Shown piece by piece: positions 33,394-44,081 of a DNA stretch of 64,000 bases (its first letter is position 1; each line of letters opens with the position of its first letter). Below the pieces are notes generated by a model. The model was not told where the DNA came from, did not search any database, and was given only the letters and a program-made list of their open reading frames with translations. The position numbers and the translations under genes were made by a program. The DNA is from Aliamphritea spongicola (GTDB taxonomy: Bacteria > Pseudomonadota > Gammaproteobacteria > Pseudomonadales > Balneatricaceae): assembly GCA_024347235.1 (NCBI GenBank), contig AP025283.1:3782001-3846000 (forward strand), in the 5' to 3' direction.

Positions 33394-33648
33394 ATGGCTG
33401 AGATTACAATTTACAGCAACGGCTGGTGTCCGTTTTGCCGCCGAGCCAAAATGCTCCTGGAACACAAGCAGGCAGAGTACACAGAAATTGATGTGGAACG
33501 TCAGCCAGGCGCACGCCAGGAAATGATTGAACGGACCAGACGCACGTCTGTACCGCAAATTTTTATCGGTGATTACCATGTGGGCGGCTGCGATGACCTG
33601 TTTGCCCTGGAACACCAAGACAAACTCGACAGCCTGTTACAGGGCTGA
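33394..33648 (+). CDS. grxC: Glutaredoxin 3
   Basis: The 84-residue protein is a class I dithiol glutaredoxin. The active site is CPFC rather than the more common CPYC (residues 12-15, in YSNGWCPFCRRAKMLLEHK), followed by RTRRTSVPQIFIGDYHVGGC with the cis-proline loop and the glutathione-contacting GGCDDL. It reduces disulfides at the expense of glutathione in the cytoplasm. Four bases separate it from the rhodanese gene, and secB follows after 27. Confidence 0.96.
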   Translation: MAEITIYSNGWCPFCRRAKMLLEHKQAEYTEIDVERQPGARQEMIERTRRTSVPQIFIGDYHVGGCDDLFALEHQDKLDSLLQG

Positions 33649-33675
33649 TCATCGACTGATATTTAAGGATTTAAC

Positions 33676-34161
33676 ATGGCTGAGAACGAACAAGCGCAAC
33701 AGGAACAGGCAGCACCACAGTTTGCTATCCAGCGCATCTACACTAAAGACTCTTCTTTCGAAGCGCCAAACTCTCCGGCAGTATTCACTAAGCAATGGCA
33801 GCCGGAAATCAATCTGGACATGAACACTTCAACCAACAAACTGGAAGAAGGCGTTTACGAAGTTATCCTGACCCTGACTGTAACAGCTAAAAATGCTGAA
33901 GAAACAGCTTTCCTGGCAGAAATCCAGCAAGCTGGCATCTTCACCATTTCCGGTCTGGAAGAGCAGGAACTGCACCACACACTGGGTGCATTCTGCCCGA
34001 ACATTCTGTTCCCATATGCCCGCGAAACTGTGGACAGCATGGTTAACAAAGGCAGCTTCCCTGCGGTTATGCTGGCACCTGTTAACTTCGATGCCCTGTA
34101 CGCACAGCAAATGCAGCAGCGCATGGCGGAAGCAGAAGCTTCTCAGGAAGCTCAGCACTGA
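33676..34161 (+). CDS. secB: Protein-export chaperone SecB
   Basis: SecB keeps preproteins unfolded and delivers them to SecA. The 161-residue protein contains [71 protein letters not shown] and [20 protein letters not shown], which cover the conserved fold. The acidic, glutamine-rich start and alanine-rich tail are usual. A terminator follows directly. Confidence 0.97.
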   Translation: MAENEQAQQEQAAPQFAIQRIYTKDSSFEAPNSPAVFTKQWQPEINLDMNTSTNKLEEGVYEVILTLTVTAKNAEETAFLAEIQQAGIFTISGLEEQELHHTLGAFCPNILFPYARETVDSMVNKGSFPAVMLAPVNFDALYAQQMQQRMAEAEASQEAQH

Positions 34162-34177
34162 GCACCTGCCCGGATAT

Positions 34178-34203
34178 AAAAACCGCTCATCTGAGCGGTT
34201 TTT
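34178..34203. terminator. Terminator after secB
   Basis: ACCGCTCATCTGAGCGGT with A5 before and T5 after; it serves convergent genes on both strands. Confidence 0.85.
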
Positions 34204-34222
34204 ATTATCTGTATAAAAGCAT

Positions 34223-34554
34223 CTACTGCCCAGTTTGCTGTGCCAGCCAGTCTGCGGCCTGCCCATTGTCTATCAGCGCCTGCAGCCCCTGGGCAGGTAC
34301 AGGCAAAATCCCCAGCATGGCCGTATGCGGAATCTGATGCTCCGACATTAAAGCCGTAAAAGCATCAGACATCACCGCTACCGGTAACTGCTGATGTTGC
34401 AGTGACAGAATATTAATCATCTGCCCCGGATGCCGGAAAAAGTTAACTTTACCCCGCCAAAACCGGTCGCCTTTAACCAACATTGCTCACGGTCCGGCGA
34501 ATATTCCGGCGGTGCCAACTCAGTAATCAGCCAGACTTTTGACTGTGCCATCAT
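34223..34554 (-). CDS. Uncharacterised protein of about 110 residues, frame interrupted
   Basis: Starting at the double ATG 34554/34551 the product begins MMAQSKVWLITELAPPEYSP, and one T added to the TTTTT near 34441 joins it to FFRHPGQMINILSLQ, PVAVMSDAFTALMSEHQIPH and the end ADWLAQQTGQ. It is cytoplasmic by appearance, with no membrane segment or motif that I recognise. It follows trmL by 24 bases on the same strand. Coding is supported by the join restoring one long frame. Function unknown. Confidence 0.5.
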
Positions 34555-34578
34555 TCTCTCTCCCGACAAGAAACGGTG

Positions 34579-35042
34579 CTAAACCTGGCCACCAAACCCC
34601 AACTGACGCCACGCCTCATAGACAACAACTGCAACCGTATTAGACAGGTTCAGGCTGCGGCTATCGCCTTTCATCGGTAAACGCAGTTTCTGTTCCGCTG
34701 GCAACGCATCGCGCACTTCATCAGGCAGGCCTTTTGTTTCCCGGCCAAAAAGCAAGATATCACCAGCGCTGAAGGCCGCTTCGCTGTAATTAGCTGTTCC
34801 TTTAGTGGTCAGAGCCCAGACCTTTCCGGGGTTCAGAGCCGCCACACAGTCATCAAGACTGGCATAACGCTTCACTTCAGCAAATTCATGATAATCCAGC
34901 CCTGCGCGACGCAGTTTTTATCATCAAAATCAAATCCCAGAGGCTCGATCAGATGCAACTGAAAACCGGTATTCGCACACAGGCGGATAATATTTCCGGT
35001 ATTCGGCGGGATTTCCGGCTGGAACAGCACCACGTGCAGCAT
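34579..35042 (-). CDS. trmL: tRNA (cytidine(34)-2'-O)-methyltransferase TrmL, frame interrupted
   Basis: TrmL methylates the wobble ribose of tRNA-Leu. Start ATG 35042 gives [20 protein letters not shown] then [18 protein letters not shown]. One A added to the A5 near 34918 restores [23 protein letters not shown] knot motifs follow: [31 protein letters not shown]. 154 residues after correction. It lies downstream of ntrC on the same strand. Confidence 0.93.
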
Positions 35043-35104
35043 AAAACATCCTGATATTCAAAGACTGGGCGGCAATTATAGCCGCCTGGAGAAGGGATTA
35101 CAGC

Positions 35105-36519
35105 TCAGACATCATCCATTGCCAGCTCTTTAATCTTCCGGGTCAGGGTATTACGCCCCCAGCCCAGCAGTTCGGCTGCATCTTTACGCCGCCCGCCGGT
35201 ATGTGCCAGTGCCACCCGGATCATTACCTTTTCAAAATCCGGCACAGCTGTTGCGAGCACGTCCGAGCGCCCCTGCCCCAGCTCGGCTTCGACCCAGCGC
35301 TGCAGGCCCGCCTGCCAGTTCATGCCGGTATCATTACCGGTCGTCACGCTGCCAGTCTGATCAGCCAACTCAGGTGGCAGATCCGCCAGCAGAACTTCCC
35401 GGCCGGACGCCATCACAGTCAGCCAGCGACAGGTATTTTCCAGCTGCCGGACATTACCGGGCCAGCTCAGTCCGGCAAGAAATTCAGCGGTTACCGGGTT
35501 GAGCACTTTAGGCTCTACCGCCAGCTCCCGGGCAGAACTTTGCAGGAAGTGTTCGGCCAGCTTGGGAATATCTTCCCGCCGCTGCGCCAGCTTGGGAATA
35601 TGAATACGGATAACATTTAAGCGATGGAACAAATCCTCACGGAAACGTCCTTCTTTCACTAGCTTTTCCAGATCCTGATGGGTGGCCGCAATGATACGCA
35701 CATCCACTTTAACTGAGGTATGGCCACCGACCCGATAGAATTCCCCTTCAGCCAACACCCTCAGAAGCCGGGTCTGGGTATCCGCAGGCATATCACCGAT
35801 TTCATCCAGGAAAAGCGTGCCGCCATCAGCCTGCTCAAAACGTCCGGGACGCCGGCTGGCAGCCCCGGTAAACGCGCCCTTTTCATGGCCAAACAGCTCA
35901 GACTCCATCAGATCTTTAGGAATGGCTGCCATGTTCAGAGGTATGAATGGCGATGCCGCCCGCGGACTGTGCTGATGCAATGCCTGCGCAACCAGCTCTT
36001 TACCGGTACCGGACTCACCGTTTATCAGCACCGTAATGTTGGACTGGGATAAACGCCCGATCGCCGGAACACCTCCTGCATGGCAGGCGCTTCACCAATA
36101 ATCTCTGTACTGGGCTCAGGCTTTACTTCCACCAGCGACTGCTGTTCATGAGCATGCTCCACAGCGCGCATCACGATGGCGGTTGCTTCATCAATATCAA
36201 AAGGCTTGGGTAAGTATTCAAAAGCCCCGCCTTTATAAGAAGCAACCGCGCTGTCCAGATCGGAATGGGCAGTCATAATAATAATCGGTAAGTCCGGATA
36301 CTCACCGTGCACCTGCTCCAGTAACGCAAAACCATCAATGCCCGGCATACGAATATCACTGAGCACTACATCAGGGCGCTCTCTTTCAAGCCGACTGAGC
36401 ATGGCATCGCCGCTGTCGAAAGATGTGACCTGCAGGGAATCGCTCTTCAGCGCCCGTTCCAGCACCCAGCGGATCGACTGATCATCATCAACCACCCATA
36501 CATTTGCCTGATTAGCCAC
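35105..36519 (-). CDS. glnG: Nitrogen regulation response regulator NtrC, frame interrupted
   Basis: NtrC is the sigma54-dependent activator of nitrogen genes. Start is set at a GTG (36519) behind AGGAG, giving [20 protein letters not shown]; an ATG at 36540 is possible. The receiver has the acidic pocket VVDDD and the phosphoacceptor in [10 protein letters not shown]. The AAA+ domain shows [12 protein letters not shown] (Walker A), [13 protein letters not shown] (the GAFTGA sigma54 contact), [13 protein letters not shown] (Walker B) and [11 protein letters not shown]. The C-terminal Fis-type helix-turn-helix ends [20 protein letters not shown]. One shift near 36058 separates receiver linker and AAA+ frames ([16 protein letters not shown] restored). 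It overlaps ntrB slightly. Confidence 0.95.
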
Positions 36520-37625
36520 GGATATTCTCCTGTTGATCATGCATACCTGCAGGCAGGTCCGCCGGCAGCGCTTCCAGCGGTATGAGTAACTGGAAGCGGG
36601 TCTCACCGGGCACCGTCTTACATTCAATTAAACCACCATGCTGTGAAAGGATTGTCTGGGCGATTGCCAGCCCCAGCCCCGTACCGGAGGCTCTGCCACT
36701 GACCATCGGATAAAAAATCTTACTGAGTAATTCTTCAGGTACACCCGGACCGTTATCAATCACCTCAACGCTGCATAACAGCCGGTGTGTTTCACTGCCC
36801 AGGGTAATATTCCGCACCACTCTGGTGCACAGGGTAATGCGCGGCTGTTCCGTATTCGCTTCCTGCAAAGCCTGCATACTGTTACGGACGATATTCAACA
36901 CCGCCTGTATCAGCTGCGTCTGATCACCGGCAAACTCAGGTAAACTCGGATCATAATCGCGAATCAGTTTTATTGAGCCTGCTGTCTCTGCTTCAAGCAA
37001 GCTGGCAACATGTTCAAGAACGACGTGAATATTCACTGATGCCAGTTGCGGCCGGCGGTAAGGCCCCAGCAAGCGGTCTACCAGGTCCCGCAACCGGTCT
37101 GCCTCACTGATAATCACCTGGGTGTAATCATGCAAGCCCGGATCAGCCAGCTCCCGCTGCAACAACTGAGCTGCGCCACGCAATCCGCCCAGAGGATTCT
37201 TAATTTCATGGGCTAGCCCGCGTACCAGATTAATCGATGTTTCGTGCTGGCTGAGCAGCTCTTCTTCCCGGAAATACGCAACCACCTGTCACGGGGATGC
37301 AATTCCAGTAAAAGCAGCTTTCCCCTTGCTGAAGCATCGGATTCACACTGTAATCCACCGTAAACTGATGCCCGGACAAGCTGTTTACCTTGGCTTCACG
37401 CTTGGTAAATGGTCGCTGATGCTCCAGCGCCTCTCTTAACAGCTCCCAGTCCTCATCCCCGAGCATCAGCCACTGACGGACAGGCACATGAAACAGCCTC
37501 CGTTCGCTGGCCTCCAGCAACATTTCCGCTGCCGGGTTCATATACACCAGTGAAAAACGGTCATCGATCAGCATGACCGCTGTGGTCAGGTTATCCAATA
37601 ACTGCTTATAAAGTTTTGTGGCCAT
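36512..37625 (-). CDS. glnL: Nitrogen regulation sensor kinase NtrB, frame interrupted
   Basis: NtrB controls NtrC phosphorylation in response to PII. ATG 37625 gives MATKLYKQLLDNLTTAVMLI and a PAS domain (LVYMNPAAEMLLEASERRLF). Near 37290 a shift separates this from the kinase; the join restores LLELHPRDRMVAYFREEELL. The phosphorylated histidine is in NLVRGLAHEIKNPLGGLRGA, followed by N box VLNIVRNSMQAL, G1 EVIDNGPGVP and G2 GTGLGLAIAQTI. About 370 residues. There is no membrane segment, as expected for the cytoplasmic enzyme. Confidence 0.95.
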
Positions 37626-38246
37626 ATAGTCGCCTGAAAATTCCCTTCCGAAGTTTGGTCTTATACATTCAAGACACGGTGCCAGCGTCTTATGCGCTGA
37701 TCTGATCATCTGATATTTACTACTGCAAAACCGAACCAGACTGACATCTCTCTGAAACCGGGAGAATTGTCAGCCATTTCTCTGTATTACATTATTACCG
37801 CGCACCAAAATAGTGCAAGCCTGTCCATCAAAGGTCACACTGTTCGCCAGAGGAAGAAAGAGAATTTAATCAGAGGAAGGATTAATCCGTTTTAACAATA
37901 TGTCTGTTTCCGGGACATTCTAGGCACAATTTAAAAGCTTCCTTTACGGCGACTTTTTACACAGCAATCCTCTGAATTCCACCAGTGAGATTTTGCCGGC
38001 GGTCAATCCCATCGACGTTCAATTCTTCTCACTCTTCTAAGAAGTCCACGAATACAGCTTTACAACACGCTGAAGTTCCTGCTGCTAACCACTCCGGTTA
38101 ACCCCTTCAACAGCCACAACAACAAAGCCTTACAAAATAACATTTCATTTTCCTTAAGCACTAGCTATATACTTAGCCACAGATTTAATGCCCAGTCGTT
38201 AAATCTCAGAGGCATGGAGCCCGATATACATTAAAAGGAATTAAAC
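37626..38246. other. Intergenic region between ntrB and a beta-barrel gene
   Basis: About 620 bases without a convincing gene. It contains an NtrC-type palindrome (37801-37817) and, at the right end, AAAGGAATT before the barrel ATG. I found no sigma54 promoter with correct spacing on either strand and no strong stem-loop. Confidence 0.5.
37801..37817. promoter_or_regulatory. NtrC-type binding site between ntrB and the barrel gene
   Basis: CGCACCAAAATAGTGCA matches the NtrC palindrome TGCACCaaaaTGGTGCA at most positions, and differs at two central-flanking bases from the site upstream of glnA. It lies about 180 bases before ntrB and 430 before the barrel gene. Confidence 0.6.
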
Positions 38247-38823
38247 CATGAGAAAAATCTCTTCTTCCCTGGCCATTCTGGCCTTTACTGCACTCTCCAC
38301 CCCTACCCTAGCCGAAACACCAGACTGGCTGAATGACGTTTACATTTTTGGCAGTGCAGGCAGGGCTGACCTGGATTCAGATGAAAAATAGATCCCTGTA
38401 TAAGGTGGATGATAACGACACAACCTTTGCCTTTGGTGCCGGCTATCAGATCAATAAAAACTTTTCAGCGGAACTGGGTTACACCGATTTAGGGAAATCT
38501 CAGTCGAAGACAATAACGACAGAAAAGGCTCACTTGATGCCAGCGGTTACATACTGGGCCTGAAAGGCGAAATAATGGTAACCCGGGACATCAGCCTGCT
38601 GGCCCGTACCGGGGTACTTTTCTGGGATGTGGACACAAAGAGTTTATCCGGCAATAAAAGCAGCACCGACGGTACAGACTGGTATCTGAGTGTAGGCGCT
38701 GCATACCACTTCACTGAGCAACTGGCGGTCGACTGGCAATTTTCCCGCTACGCCCTTGAAAACAAAGACAACGACAAGCTTGATATTGACACTGTTACCC
38801 TTGGCCTGACCTACAGCTTCTAG
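38247..38823 (+). CDS. Small outer-membrane beta-barrel protein (OmpA-barrel type), frame interrupted
   Basis: A signal peptide (SSSLAILAFTALSTPTLA) is followed by alternating strands: VYIFGSAGRADLDSDEK, FAFGAGYQINKNFSAELGYT, DLGKSQSEDNN (restored by one base near 38503), GYILGLKGEIM, ISLLARTGVLFWDVD, WYLSVGAAYHFTEQLAVDWQ and a last strand TVTLGLTYSF ending in phenylalanine. Shifts near 38384, 38503 and 38560. About 190 residues, an eight-stranded size. Role unknown; an NtrC-type site upstream hints at nitrogen control. Confidence 0.8.
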
Positions 38824-38847
38824 GCAGCCCAGGTTTTCCATGCCCAC

Positions 38848-38873
38848 AAAAACCTCCCGAAGGAGGTTTTTTT
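38848..38873. terminator. Bidirectional terminator between the barrel gene and glnA
   Basis: AAAACCTCCcgaaGGAGGTTTT with an A5 lead and a T7 tail; glnA ends 17 bases away on the other strand. Confidence 0.85.
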
Positions 38874-38889
38874 CATCTGCTATCTGCGA

Positions 38890-40293
38890 TTAAACAGAGT
38901 AGTACAGATCGAATTCTACCGGGTGAGTAGTCATGCTGACTTTCTCGCACTCTTCACGCTTCAGCGCGATGAAAGCATCGATCATGTCATCAGTGAATAC
39001 GCCACCAGCAGTCAGGAATTCACGGTCGTTATCCAGAGCATTCAGTGCTTCTTCGAAAGATGCAGCTACAGTCGGGATTTCCTTCGCTTCTTCAGCTGGC
39101 AGATCGTACAGATCCTTATCAGCTGCATCGCCAGGGTGAATCTTGTTCTGGATACCGTCCAGACCAGCCATCATCAGTGCCGCGAAGCACAGGTATGGGT
39201 TAGCAGACGGATCAGGGAAGCGAGTCTCAACACGGTATGCCTTAGGGTTAGTTACGTAAGGAATACGGATAGACGCTGAACGGTTACGGGCAGAGTAAGC
39301 CAGCATTACCGGTGCTTCGAAACCAGGTACCAGACGCTTGTAAGCGTTAGTAGAAGAGTTAGTCAGCGCGTTCAGTGCTTTAGCGTGCTTGATGATACCG
39401 CCGATGTAGTACAGCGCTTCTTCACTCAGACCCGCATACTGGTCACCGTGGAAGATGTTCACGCCGTCTTTAGACAGAGACATGTGAACGTGCATACCGG
39501 AACCGTTGTCACCAACCAGTGGCTTAGGCATGAAGGTAGCAGTCTTACCGTAAGCGTGAGCAACGTTGTGTACGCAGTACTTCAGTACCTGTACTTCGTC
39601 AGCTTTGGCAGTCAGAGTGTTTGGACCAACACCGATTTCACACTGACCGGCAGTTGCTACTTCGTGGTGGTGTACTTCAATGGTCAGACCCATTGCTTCC
39701 ATTGCGTCACACATTGCGCCACGCAGATCGTGCAGGGAATCAACCGGTGGTACCGGGAAGTAACCGCCCTTAACACGTGGACGGTGACCGGTGTTACCGC
39801 CTTCGATGCTGTGGTTAGAAGACCATTCAGCTTCCTGAGAGTTGATGGTGTAACCGCAACCGCTGATGTCAGCGTGCCACTTAACTTCGTCAAATACGAA
39901 GAACTCTGGCTCAGGACCGAAGATAGCAGTATCAGCAATACCGGTAGACGCCAGATAAGCTTCTGCACGCTTGGCAACAGAACGTGGATCACGCTCGTAA
40001 CCCTGGCCAGTAGAAGGCTCAACGATGTTACAACGAACGATAACAGTAGAGTCTTCAGCGAACGGGTCCATAACAGACGCGCTGTCATCAGGCATCAGGA
40101 TCATGTCAGATTCGTTGATGCCCTTCCAACCGCCGATAGAAGAACCGTCGAACATTTTACCTTCTTCGAAGAAGTCTTCATTCACTTCGCTCGATGGGAT
40201 AGTAACGTGCTGCTCTTTACCGTGAGTATCGGTAAAACGCATATCAACCCAACGTACTTCGTTTTCTTTAATCAGCTTAATAGTCTCTGACAT
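38890..40293 (-). CDS. glnA: Glutamine synthetase type I
   Basis: GlnA makes glutamine from glutamate, ammonia and ATP. One clean frame of 467 residues starts [20 protein letters not shown] at 40293; the five codons before it (from 40308) are not expected. Conserved pieces: the [17 protein letters not shown] latch, [19 protein letters not shown], the ATP loop [20 protein letters not shown] and the adenylylation tyrosine in [14 protein letters not shown], so GlnE control is likely. Sigma54 promoter and distant NtrC site lie upstream. Unlike neighbours the gene has no frame break. Confidence 0.98.
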   Translation of the reverse strand: MSETIKLIKENEVRWVDMRFTDTHGKEQHVTIPSSEVNEDFFEEGKMFDGSSIGGWKGINESDMILMPDDSASVMDPFAEDSTVIVRCNIVEPSTGQGYERDPRSVAKRAEAYLASTGIADTAIFGPEPEFFVFDEVKWHADISGCGYTINSQEAEWSSNHSIEGGNTGHRPRVKGGYFPVPPVDSLHDLRGAMCDAMEAMGLTIEVHHHEVATAGQCEIGVGPNTLTAKADEVQVLKYCVHNVAHAYGKTATFMPKPLVGDNGSGMHVHMSLSKDGVNIFHGDQYAGLSEEALYYIGGIIKHAKALNALTNSSTNAYKRLVPGFEAPVMLAYSARNRSASIRIPYVTNPKAYRVETRFPDPSANPYLCFAALMMAGLDGIQNKIHPGDAADKDLYDLPAEEAKEIPTVAASFEEALNALDNDREFLTAGGVFTDDMIDAFIALKREECEKVSMTTHPVEFDLYYSV

Positions 40294-40445
40294 TATCGTC
40301 ATCTCCACTGGTTTAAATTTGTCTGTTCTGTACCGTCATTGCCGATGCCGTCACCGTACAGAAAAATATGTTTGCTAGGGCACTGGTCAAACGTATAAGG
40401 CTTACCGGCACCTTCGCCGCGACTACCGTTATGGGCAAGTCTAAA

Positions 40446-40462
40446 AGCAAAGCACGTGCCAA
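40446..40462 (-). promoter_or_regulatory. Sigma54 promoter of glnA
   Basis: On the minus strand TTGGCACGTGCTTTGCT has the -24 GG and -12 GC ten bases apart and fits TGGCAC-N5-TTGC. Transcription should begin near 40436, about 140 bases before the glnA start. Confidence 0.85.
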
Positions 40463-40676
40463 CATTTAAAAGCGGATATTAAAAACTGAAAAAGCCGCCA
40501 TTTAAACAGTAATGCCGGGGTAAAACCGCCAGTAAACCTGTACAGTTCCCAATAAACATCTGACTTTCAGGGATTTTTCTGACAGCCATCTGTTTCTTTG
40601 CATTTCTGTCGCCAAACACCCTTTTACAACTATTTAAAAGCTGCCCGGCTGGCTTTTCCTAACCGCCAAGCCATAT

Positions 40677-40693
40677 CGCACCAAAACAGTGCA
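40677..40693. promoter_or_regulatory. NtrC-type enhancer site upstream of glnA
   Basis: CGCACCAAAACAGTGCA is a near-match to the NtrC palindrome, about 240 bases upstream of the predicted sigma54 start, a normal enhancer distance. Confidence 0.75.
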
Positions 40694-40885
40694 ATCAAAG
40701 TAAGCACGCCCCATAAAAGGGCAAGACATGTAACCAACACCGGTCATCATCATTTTCGCCGCACAATATTACTGCAGTTTTACCGTCATGCCCTGTGCCA
40801 GCCCATTAAATCAGTCACTTAATGTGACATTTTGGTGATTTTTCAAAACATGAATAAGAAACACACAGCTTTGCCCGCATTCATG

Positions 40886-40891
40886 TATAAT
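40886..40891 (+). promoter_or_regulatory. -10 element of the typA promoter
   Basis: TATAAT preceded by ATG and followed by gcgcgcctta lies 38 bases before the typA start. A good -35 is not visible, so activation or another start cannot be excluded. Confidence 0.5.
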
Positions 40892-40929
40892 GCGCGCCTT
40901 ATTTATTTTGTCTGCACAGGTTCTCAGAC

Positions 40930-42747
40930 GTGATCGAAAAACTAAGAAACATCGCAATCATTGCGCACGTTGACCATGGTAAAACCACCCTGGTCGACAA
41001 AATGCTCTCCCAGTCCGGCACCCTGGGTCGCCGTGATGAAGGCACTGAGCGTATCATGGACTCCAACGACCAGGAGAAAGAGCGTGGTATTACCATTCTG
41101 GCGAAAAACACCGCCATTGAATGGAATGACTACCACATCAACATCGTAGATACTCCTGGCCACGCCGACTTTGGTGGTGAAGTAGAACGTGTACTGTCGA
41201 TGGTTGATTGCGTATGTCTGCTGGTAGACGCGGTTGATGGCCCGATGCCACAAACCCGCTTCGTTACCCAGAAAGCATTCGATCAGGGCCTGCGTCCTAT
41301 CGTTGTGGTAAACAAGGTTGACCGCCCGGGCGCCCGTCCGGACTGGGTTATCGATCAGGTTTTCGATCTGTTTGACAGCCTGGGTGCCAGCGATGAACAG
41401 CTGGACTTCCCGGTTATCTACGCATCTGCCTTGAACGGCATCGCCGGCCTGGATCCTGAAGATCTGGCTGAAGATATGACGCCACTGTTTGAAGCCATCG
41501 TTGAGCACGTTGAGCCACCTAAGGTTGATACCGAAGGTCCTTTCCAGATGCAGGTTTCCGCACTGGACTACAACAGCTACGTGGGTGTTATCGGTGTTGG
41601 CCGTGTTACCCGTGGTACTGTGCGCCTGAACCACCCGGTTAAAGTTATCGACCGCGAAGGTGCGGTACGTAACGGTAAAGTTCAGAAGATCATGGGTTAC
41701 CTGGGTCTGGAACGTGTTGATGTTGAAACTGCCCGTGCCGGCGACATCATCTGTATTACCGGTATCGACAAGCTGAACATTTCCGACACCCTGTGTGATC
41801 CGGAACTGGTTGAAGCGCTGCCGGCCCTGTCTGTAGACGAGCCAACTGTATCCATGACCTTCCAGGTGAATGACTCACCTTTCGCCGGTCAGGACGGTAA
41901 ATACATCACCAGCCGGAACATCAAGGACCGTCTGGACCGTGAGCTTATCCACAACGTTGCACTGCGCGTTGAACCGGGTGACTCTCCTGAGAAATTCAAA
42001 GTATCCGGCCGTGGTGAACTGCACCTGTCGGTACTGATTGAATCTATGCGCCGTGAAGGTTACGAGCTGGGTGTATCCCGTCCGGAAGTAATCCAGAAAG
42101 AAGTGGATGGCGAAATCCACGAGCCATATGAAATGGTGATGATTGATGTTGAAGACCAGCATCAGGGCAACATCATTGAAGAACTGGGCAAGCGCAAAGG
42201 CGACATGACCAACATGGAAGTAGATGGTAAGGGCCGGGTACGTCTGACCTTCATCATTCCATCCCGCGGTCTGATCGGTTTCCGTTCCCTGTTCCTGACC
42301 ATGACTTCCGGTACCGGCATCATGACTTCCATCTTCGACCACTACGGTCCTGTTAAAGAAGGTGAAGTTGTCAGCCGTATCAACGGCGTACTGGTTTCAA
42401 TGGTATCCGGTAAGGTTCTGGGCTACGCCCTGTGGAACCTGCAGGAACGTGGCCGTCTGTGCGTTGATCCGAACATCGACGTTTACGAAGGCATGATTCT
42501 GGGTATTCACAGCCGCAGCAACGACCTGGCCGTTAACCCGACCAAAGGTAAGCAGCTGACCAACGTACGTGCCTCCGGCAGCGATGAAAACATCCAACTG
42601 ACACCGCCTATCCGCTTCACACTGGAACAGGCGCTGGACTTCATCGAAGACGATGAACTGGTTGAAGTAACACCGGAAAACATCCGTCTGCGTAAGAAGA
42701 TGCTGACTGAAAACGAACGTAAGCGTGCTGCCCGCGCTGCCAAGTAA
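40930..42747 (+). CDS. typA: Translational GTPase TypA/BipA
   Basis: TypA is a ribosome-binding GTPase needed at low temperature and under stress. The frame is intact, 605 residues, starting at GTG. G1 is [16 protein letters not shown]2 has [15 protein letters not shown]3 [12 protein letters not shown] and G4 [16 protein letters not shown]-like domains follow, then the TypA-specific C-terminus ([58 protein letters not shown]). Divergent from glnA as in enterics and pseudomonads. Confidence 0.98.
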   Translation: MIEKLRNIAIIAHVDHGKTTLVDKMLSQSGTLGRRDEGTERIMDSNDQEKERGITILAKNTAIEWNDYHINIVDTPGHADFGGEVERVLSMVDCVCLLVDAVDGPMPQTRFVTQKAFDQGLRPIVVVNKVDRPGARPDWVIDQVFDLFDSLGASDEQLDFPVIYASALNGIAGLDPEDLAEDMTPLFEAIVEHVEPPKVDTEGPFQMQVSALDYNSYVGVIGVGRVTRGTVRLNHPVKVIDREGAVRNGKVQKIMGYLGLERVDVETARAGDIICITGIDKLNISDTLCDPELVEALPALSVDEPTVSMTFQVNDSPFAGQDGKYITSRNIKDRLDRELIHNVALRVEPGDSPEKFKVSGRGELHLSVLIESMRREGYELGVSRPEVIQKEVDGEIHEPYEMVMIDVEDQHQGNIIEELGKRKGDMTNMEVDGKGRVRLTFIIPSRGLIGFRSLFLTMTSGTGIMTSIFDHYGPVKEGEVVSRINGVLVSMVSGKVLGYALWNLQERGRLCVDPNIDVYEGMILGIHSRSNDLAVNPTKGKQLTNVRASGSDENIQLTPPIRFTLEQALDFIEDDELVEVTPENIRLRKKMLTENERKRAARAAK

Positions 42748-42800
42748 TTCAGCTCCTGCCTGACAAGCCGGTTTTAAGCCTTTTAAAACCGCTTTCCGCC

Positions 42801-42826
42801 CGGACAGTACTCACTGTCCGGGCTAT
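42801..42826 (+). terminator. Inverted repeat after typA
   Basis: CCCGGACAGT/ACTGTCCGGG around ACTC, without a strong T tract. A second AT-rich hairpin (CGGTTTTA/TAAAACCG) precedes it at about 42770-42790. Probably terminators. Confidence 0.5.
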
Positions 42827-42893
42827 ACTCCCTTGCATTCAGTTAAATTCTTTAAGTAGCATCAGTACTTAAACTGCTAAGCAAGGTTGCCCA

Positions 42894-43841
<948 letters not shown>

Positions 43842-43934
43842 ACACGTTTACCGGGCTGAAAATACCCTCAGCCTGGCAATTACTCCCTGACTTTCTCCAC
43901 CAAACCCCGCACAAAATCCTTTTAAAAACAGCCC

Positions 43935-43952
43935 TGTAAACAGCAGTTCACA
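43935..43952 (+). promoter_or_regulatory. TyrR-like box upstream of the NhaC-type gene
   Basis: TGTAAACAGCAGTTCACA matches TGTAAA-N6-TTTACA at 11 of 12 defined positions. It overlaps an inverted repeat GCCCTGTAAA (43931-43940)/TTTACAGGGC (43968-43977). Confidence 0.45.
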
Positions 43953-44081
43953 TTCGGTTTACAAGGTTTTACAGGGCATTCACCACCGCTCCCGGTAAAG
44001 ACTTTAGTATTAATCAGTGGCTGGCCATTCGGATACTCTTTATCGCCCTGCCACAGTCTGTAACAACCCCTGGAGCAACAT

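Larger units (their letters stand above)
40294..40929. other. Divergent control region of glnA and typA
   Basis: About 635 bases. On the glnA side it holds a sigma54 promoter and an NtrC-type site; on the typA side a TATAAT element at 40886. No RNA structure or reading frame stands out between them. Confidence 0.6.

Noticed and set aside
37626..37760. Sigma54 promoter for ntrB
   Set aside because: The best candidate (TGGCAC with CTTG) has GA instead of GC at the -12 position.
39385..40290. 301-codon open frame antisense to glnA
   Set aside because: It is the mirror of a highly biased gene with few stops in that frame. It has no family resemblance or ribosome binding site.
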